This document shows positions 15,601 through 19,414 of a DNA stretch of 19,414 bases, in pieces. The notes under the pieces are model-generated. The model made no database searches and was not told where the DNA came from. It saw nothing but the letters and a program-made list of their open reading frames with translations. The DNA lies in contig JASJBO010000044.1 in NCBI GenBank assembly GCA_030066475.1, forward strand, positions 1 through 19,414, in the 5' to 3' direction. Made by a program: the position numbers and the translations under genes. Each line of letters opens with the position of its first letter. Position 1 is the first letter of the stretch. Origin of the DNA: Myxococcota bacterium. Lineage in GTDB: Bacteria; Myxococcota_A; UBA9160; PR03.

Positions 15601-18600
15601 GCGCCGGCCGACGGGCGGCTCGAGCGCCACCACGTTGGCGTCGTCCGGGATCGCGATGCCCGTCGAGCGGATCGAGCCCGAGGCGCTCGTCGGGGTGAGC
15701 GCGACGTCGCCGGCGAAGTCGAAGGCGCCGAGGCCGGGCAGGGTGAGCGCGCTGCCCTCCGTCGAGCAGGCGAACCGGTCGGCCGCCAGGTCGCACTGGC
15801 CGGCCGTGAGCGTGCCCTGGTAGGGCGCGCCCTCGAACAGCGTGAGCTGCGGGCCGACCAGCGAGACGGCGACGCCGCTCGGCGAGCCGCTCACCGTGAG
15901 CGCGCCGCCCGCCAGCGCGAACACGCCCGGCTGCCCCAGCGCCGGGGCAGCGAGCGCCAGCGAGTAGCTGCCGTCGGGCTGGAGCACGAGCTGCGCCTCG
16001 CCCGCCGAGGCCGGGAACGAGGCCTCCTGCGGCTGGCCGGGGTAGAGGGTGATCCGGACGTCGGCGGTCGCGTTGGCGGTGATCGCGGGGAAGCCCGTGC
16101 CGGTGACCGCGATCGTGCCGGTCAGCACCGGGTCGCCGCTCAGCGACTCGATCCGGACCACCGGGGCGTCGCCGTTGAAGGGGTCCGTCACGACCAGGTC
16201 GGTGGTGAGCGAGAAGCCGGCGTTCCACGGCCCGGCCGTGTCGAACGTGAAGGGCTCGTCGATGCCGCCCGCGCCGTGGATGCGTCCCGAGAGGCCGGCG
16301 CCGAGCAGCGCCAGGTCGAGCTGGGCCGGATCGAGCAGCAGCTCCGAGCTGGGCGGGTCGGTGCCCGGGTCGACCCCGGCGCGCACCGTCAGGGCGCCGC
16401 CCAGCGGCGCGCCGCCGATTCCCGAGACCGTGAGGCAGACGTCGTCTGCGCCGCACGCCGACGAGCCGCTGGTCGAGAGCACGAAGGGCGTGACGACGCC
16501 GCCCGCGCCGAGGATCGTGCCCTGCGAGCCGGGCTCGCTGTCGAACTGGATCGAGACGCTCTCGAGCGTCACGCCCGGCGACAGCGCGATCGACGACGCG
16601 CTGAACAGGCCGGCGAAGCCGGGCAGGCCGCCGCCCGCCCCGAAGGTCAGCGCGAGCTGCGCCGAGTCGATCGTGAACGGGTCGATGCCGAGCTCCGGGA
16701 CGCCGAAGGCGAGGTCCTCGATCTCGAGGCCGATCCCGCCGTGGCGGCGCGCGTCGCCGATCGGGCTGCCGTCGGGGAGGTCGTCGCTGAAGTCGGGGTC
16801 GAAGCGCGGCGAGAAGGCGCCGAGCGCCACGCTCCCGCTCGCGGTGGCGTACTGGTCGAGGGGCGCCGGCAGCCGGAAGCCCTGGAGCGAGGCGTGCAGC
16901 GCGACCTTGGGCAGGCCTTCGATCAGCGTCGTCTCGAACTCGGCGAGCGCCGCGCCGGGGTCGCCCGCGCCGAGGTCGGCGACCAGGCCGGGCAGCAGTG
17001 CGTAGAAGTCGGGCGGCGCGCAGGTCTCGACCGGGCCGGGCACGCACGACGGGTCGCCGCCCGCGCGGATCTCGAAGGTGAGCGAGGCCGAGTCGACGAA
17101 GCAGCCGAGCCAGTCGCCGTCGACCGGGTCGTCCTCGATGCAGGGAACGTCGTTGGTGCCGCCCTCGGCGCGCAGGAGCTGGTCGGGGGCCGACACGGTG
17201 AGGTCGGCGCGCGCGAACTCCACGCCGAACAGGCGCGACTCGACGTAGCCCTCGAAGAAGGCCTCCTCGACCGGGAAGATCGCGTCCGCCTGCTCGCAGG
17301 CCGGCAGCAGGCCCTGCTGCTGCACCTCCTGGAGCACGGTGTCGAAGTCGAAGCCGCGCAGCGACTCCACGAGCCCGACCGGGTCGAGCGCCGGGCTCGG
17401 CTCGTCGCAGAAGGCGGGCGGGGTGGGGCCGGGCACGTAGAAGGCCAGCGAGCCGAGCGGTGCGCCGGTCACCAGCACCTGGTTGGTGATGACGTCGACC
17501 GCGGCGAGCGCGCGGGCGAACGGGTCGCCGGCCGGGTCGAGCGCCTCGAACAGCGTGGGCGAGGGGGTCTCGGTGAGAATCGCCGGCAGCGCGAGCTGGG
17601 CCGCGCCCAGCAGGCCGCCGTACGGGAAGTAGTCCTCGCGCACGCTGCAGCCGGGCTCGGCCTCGCCCGGGTGGCAGTCGAGCAGCGCGTCGCGCTCGGG
17701 CGAGCCGTCGGGGTAGACCAGGTAGAGGTCCTCGCGTTGGCCGAGCCAGTCGAGGTTCGCGAGGAAGCCGTTCTCGAAGCCGACCTGATTCTCGAGCGCC
17801 GCGATCAGCAGCTCGCGACGGCCGGGCAGATCGGGGTCGCCGCGCAGCTCGGGCGGCACCCAGGAGCTGGCCGGGGCGCCCGGGTGTTCGAGCAGGTTGG
17901 GCATCACGACGCGCGCCTCGGCGCCCGCCATCTCGAGCCCGAACGGCGCGAACCGGTAGTCGAGCAGGAACAGGCCGCGCTCGAGCAGGTCGTTGGTGCC
18001 GTCGGCCAGGAACGCGTCGATGGCCGCCGGAGAGGCGAGGTCGCCGCGCAGGCCGGCGCTCAGCACGTCGGCCGCGTTGGGCAGGGGCAGCGTCGCGGTG
18101 AGCGTGCCGGCGTCGAGCGCCGGGAACACCGGCGAGCAGAACACGCCGATCGTGCCGAGGCACAGGCCCACGTTGCCGATCAGGAACGAGGGCGAGAAGC
18201 CCAGGCCGGCGGTGAGCGCGGTCTTGTCGAGCCGCATCTGCACCGCCACCAGCGACTCGCCCACCGGGATCCCGAAGATCCTGGGCGCGACCGCGCCGTC
18301 GAGCGAGATGCGCGGGTCGACCGCCGCGTAGAGCGAATCGACCACGTCGGCGAAGCACGCCTCGTCGAAGGCGAGCGAGGCGGCGGGCACGGCGAACATC
18401 TGGCCCAGGAAGGCGGTGGCCTGCTCGGGCGTGAGCTGCGCCACGGCGTCGGGGGGCGCGAGGCCGGCAAGATCGAGGTCGGGCGCGACCTCGGCGACGG
18501 CGTCGAGCAGCAGCGCGTCGGCGCCGGGCGCCGTCACGCAGCCCGCGAACTGCTCGGCGGCCTCGAACAGCGCGTTGCTGCAGCCCTGGCACTCGTAGAG

Positions 18601-19414
18601 CGCCTCGAGCCGGCCCAGCTCGATCGGGCCGAGCGCCGCCTCCACCTCGCCGCACAGCGAGGGGTTGACGTCGCCCACCGCGTCGGTGAGCGAGAAGAAG
18701 GCCGTGGCGTCGCCCACCGGGATGCCGACCAGGTTGACCGTGCCGCCGAGCCCCGCGCCCGAGCCGACGTTCACCGTCACGGCGCCGGTCAGCGACAGGA
18801 CCGTCGACACGCTCGCGTGCGAGAACGTGCCCGAGAGCTTGAGGATCACGGTGGGGCAGGGGATGCCGGCATAGGCGGCCGCCACGATCGCGTCGTAGAC
18901 GCTGGCGCCGCCGCCGAGCGCCGCGCTGGCAGCGGCGAAGAGCACGTCCCCGGTCGCCGTCTCGATCGCGTCGAGCGCGTCGCCGTAGAGGCTGCCGAGC
19001 TGCATCGCGACCGCCGGCGGGAACAGCAGATCGATCTGGTCGCGGATGCCGCCCGCGATCGCATCGGCGACCGCGCCGGGGGTGAGCGTCTGGAGCTGCG
19101 CGGGCGAGAGCCCGACCTGCGCCAGCACGTCGTCCACCTGCGCCTGCGTGAGCGAGGTGAAGCGGATGATGGCGACGTCGGGGAAGGCGACCGTGTCCGG
19201 GTGCAGCTCGCACAGCACCGAGAGCGCCTGGGGCGGGCACTGGAACGCGCCGCCGCCACCGCCGCCGCCCACGGGCTGGTAGCTCGGCCCCGCGGCGCCG
19301 CCGACGGTCGGGCCGACGCGCGCCAGCGCCTGGCGCTCGAGTCCGCCGAACTGGTTGCGGGCGGCGAGCTGCTCCCAGGTGATCGCCGCGCGCGGGCGCG
19401 CCGGCGGCCTGGGG
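12682..19414 (-). CDS. giant exported beta-rich repeat protein, 5' end beyond the window
   Basis: An open frame of at least 2243 codons that is still open at the right edge, so the N-terminus and any signal peptide are missing. The first in-window start-like codon is GTG at 19272, but upstream codons (W-E-Q-L-A-A-R-N-Q-F) read like protein, so it is probably internal. A seven-glycine linker follows it. Numbering from that codon, residues 1-900 are Ala/Gly/Pro-rich with many cysteines. Residues about 1000-1440 and 1585-1995 are two diverged copies of one long module. The last 100 residues hold a Cys-rich patch (C-D-C-G-F-L-Q-R-C) and end F-T-S-P-F. Short beta-strand patterns with (D/N)-G-S-F recur. 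Cysteine pairs and composition suggest an extracytoplasmic location. I do not recognise the family; an adhesin-like or surface/structural role is only a guess. There is no C-terminal anchor motif I can name. Confidence 0.85.
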   Translation of the reverse strand, partial: PRPPARPRAAITWEQLAARNQFGGLERQALARVGPTVGGAAGPSYQPVGGGGGGGAFQCPPQALSVLCELHPDTVAFPDVAIIRFTSLTQAQVDDVLAQVGLSPAQLQTLTPGAVADAIAGGIRDQIDLLFPPAVAMQLGSLYGDALDAIETATGDVLFAAASAALGGGASVYDAIVAAAYAGIPCPTVILKLSGTFSHASVSTVLSLTGAVTVNVGSGAGLGGTVNLVGIPVGDATAFFSLTDAVGDVNPSLCGEVEAALGPIELGRLEALYECQGCSNALFEAAEQFAGCVTAPGADALLLDAVAEVAPDLDLAGLAPPDAVAQLTPEQATAFLGQMFAVPAASLAFDEACFADVVDSLYAAVDPRISLDGAVAPRIFGIPVGESLVAVQMRLDKTALTAGLGFSPSFLIGNVGLCLGTIGVFCSPVFPALDAGTLTATLPLPNAADVLSAGLRGDLASPAAIDAFLADGTNDLLERGLFLLDYRFAPFGLEMAGAEARVVMPNLLEHPGAPASSWVPPELRGDPDLPGRRELLIAALENQVGFENGFLANLDWLGQREDLYLVYPDGSPERDALLDCHPGEAEPGCSVREDYFPYGGLLGAAQLALPAILTETPSPTLFEALDPAGDPFARALAAVDVITNQVLVTGAPLGSLAFYVPGPTPPAFCDEPSPALDPVGLVESLRGFDFDTVLQEVQQQGLLPACEQADAIFPVEEAFFEGYVESRLFGVEFARADLTVSAPDQLLRAEGGTNDVPCIEDDPVDGDWLGCFVDSASLTFEIRAGGDPSCVPGPVETCAPPDFYALLPGLVADLGAGDPGAALAEFETTLIEGLPKVALHASLQGFRLPAPLDQYATASGSVALGAFSPRFDPDFSDDLPDGSPIGDARRHGGIGLEIEDLAFGVPELGIDPFTIDSAQLALTFGAGGGLPGFAGLFSASSIALSPGVTLESVSIQFDSEPGSQGTILGAGGVVTPFVLSTSGSSACGADDVCLTVSGIGGAPLGGALTVRAGVDPGTDPPSSELLLDPAQLDLALLGAGLSGRIHGAGGIDEPFTFDTAGPWNAGFSLTTDLVVTDPFNGDAPVVRIESLSGDPVLTGTIAVTGTGFPAITANATADVRITLYPGQPQEASFPASAGEAQLVLQPDGSYSLALAAPALGQPGVFALAGGALTVSGSPSGVAVSLVGPQLTLFEGAPYQGTLTAGQCDLAADRFACSTEGSALTLPGLGAFDFAGDVALTPTSASGSIRSTGIAIPDDANVVALEPPVGRRDFGAAFTAGAGSLELTIAAPAVSLFGSPLPGAIPGVARIAFASDGSFALDFATARDFALLPDLVEFGAGAFSLTYSGGADPRIGFGFRSGLRLVALPPEADTDHLVDLPAFTLTGSCLLSSLAGGFQCPLDGTVDFAPPFDPVVGLGSFLQVVPSSATEIDFGRDVRGGVYVDARDLGVTLLGRDLGEFDASANTATGVFRLTASPPNLTLGAFVLDPIGSISIDLDFANGTAGASFPATRVRAPGVPQLPSGGVLFGGFALDPDGSFTTSASASLSWDGLSLGSAALTLTRRAGGVIGLEIAGATPPFDLGLVSVIPRSGSTIPLRVSVSSSGSASLSMGPARADLDAFGLETAVELYGASSSQPFSFSTTGPWSATIRSLGSVRFDPLGTGEVLRISPASAPLFQGSFSGNGLGAPSFSFSTTGSSTVTLFDGSAMDRVFTKGSGGVALSLTTGGRFRVSMSLPTIEYDNVFRLSSSSLLYEVDSGGFDFTVSSPTLTLFDDTSYLNTIVLPSCALSRSSFSCTSNGNSLSFPQIGSFSFSGSITLGASGFAFAASTGGLSFPSNGSLLAVGPGSASLSYTSSRVLSLSVTNPTATVLGQSFASNLVSGVSFTMQSNGSFTATLSTSSTRTLFGSSVLRMRSGGVTLTRSSSGALNLSASGELRIDHPNSSFNIVTTTRTFDLSIGTGTSSHTLASGLPSFDLGWFQVTPGNVVVTRSSSGVWSLAANDWDFELLGDSFPNVDFSIASNGSVDVDLGNRVFDIGGIRLDVNAGIPLDWDIDTGALSVPIPTQTNLIVTGISGLSGTLANGLDLIGFTIGTNGSFDMPALNRSLTLDGANFGSMAVDLRRSSATGSIIFEMTGDVNNSFFDADLDLEARSSGFFSFSLTGSAGFTQVCDCGFLQRCDPLCPFTGFDETPTLGGLDVDYLPTSSTPFQGTASLLGASFDVDFTGTTLSFCTAGICLDFTSPF
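13260..14535 (-). repeat. protein module R2 (Ser/Thr-rich copy)
   Basis: The second long module of the giant protein, residues about 1581-2000 counted from codon 19272. It aligns with R1 through G-P-W (W1599), P-T-L-T-L-F, the pair C1740/C1749, I-G-S-F-S-F-S-G and I-G-G-I-R-L-D-V. Positions that are Ala or Gly in R1 are frequently Ser here. Confidence 0.65.
14930..16290 (-). repeat. protein module R1 (Ala/Gly/Pro-rich copy)
   Basis: The first long module of the giant protein, residues about 996-1445 counted from codon 19272. Landmarks shared with R2 are G-P-W (W1016), P-Q-L-T-L-F, the pair C1160/C1169, L-G-A-F-D-F-A-G and L-G-A-F-V-L-D-P. A partial extra copy of the entry motif (G-A-G-G-x-x-x-P-F) lies just upstream, around 16475-16515. 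Confidence 0.65.

Noticed and set aside
12614..19240. A second frame on the same strand, open for about 2208 codons across the giant gene.
   Set aside because: Its translation is Arg/Ala/Pro/Gly-dominated without domain-like patterns. The frame used by the giant gene has internal repeats, conserved cysteines and normal strand patterns. GC-rich codon bias explains the lack of stops.
19270..19272. GTG at 19272 as the true start of the giant gene.
   Set aside because: The frame continues open to the edge with protein-like residues, and the GTG is followed immediately by a glycine linker and not by a signal peptide.

Overview
The window is uniformly GC-rich (about 70% by eye). Starts are often GTG or TTG, genes are tightly packed, and almost every antisense frame stays open. 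A lipobox lipoprotein and a very large cysteine-containing, apparently exported protein point to a Gram-negative bacterium. The mix of acyl-CoA ligase, PhyH-type dioxygenase, MFS transporters and giant repeat protein would suit a deltaproteobacterial or myxobacterial-like lineage, possibly environmental. That placement is inference: there is no rRNA or taxonomic marker in the window.

Left part (1-7652): seven genes that look like small-molecule tailoring and export. On the minus strand, an MDR-type oxidoreductase (possibly with an ATC start) is followed by a tocopherol-cyclase-like protein. Diverging from them on the plus strand is a translationally coupled trio: MFS transporter, PhyH-family Fe(II)/2-oxoglutarate dioxygenase and class I SAM methyltransferase. 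A second, histamine-N-methyltransferase-like enzyme converges on the first with a 14-bp overlap of the 3' ends. A second MFS transporter diverges from it. The leader of the second methyltransferase folds into a hairpin whose 3' arm contains the ribosome binding site.

Middle part (7653-12394): a minus-strand AMP-forming acyl-CoA synthetase is divergent from a plus-strand run of three closely spaced genes. These encode an HD-domain protein with a complete MIOX/PhnZ-like diiron ligand set, a polytopic GT-C-like membrane protein and a TPR outer-membrane lipoprotein.

Right part (12395-19414): three copies of a hairpin-forming repeat lead into the 3' end of a giant minus-strand gene, and a related copy lies at the other gene-to-gene convergent junction (7661-7711). 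The giant gene runs off the right edge with its 5' end missing. It encodes at least 2243 residues and contains two diverged copies of a roughly 400-440-residue beta-rich module offset by about 580 residues. One copy is Ala/Gly/Pro-rich and the other Ser/Thr-rich, and conserved cysteine pairs suggest an extracytoplasmic location. I do not recognise its family. This protein, the SD-masking leader and the repeat family are the least explained parts of the window. I see no tRNA, rRNA, CRISPR array or insertion sequence.
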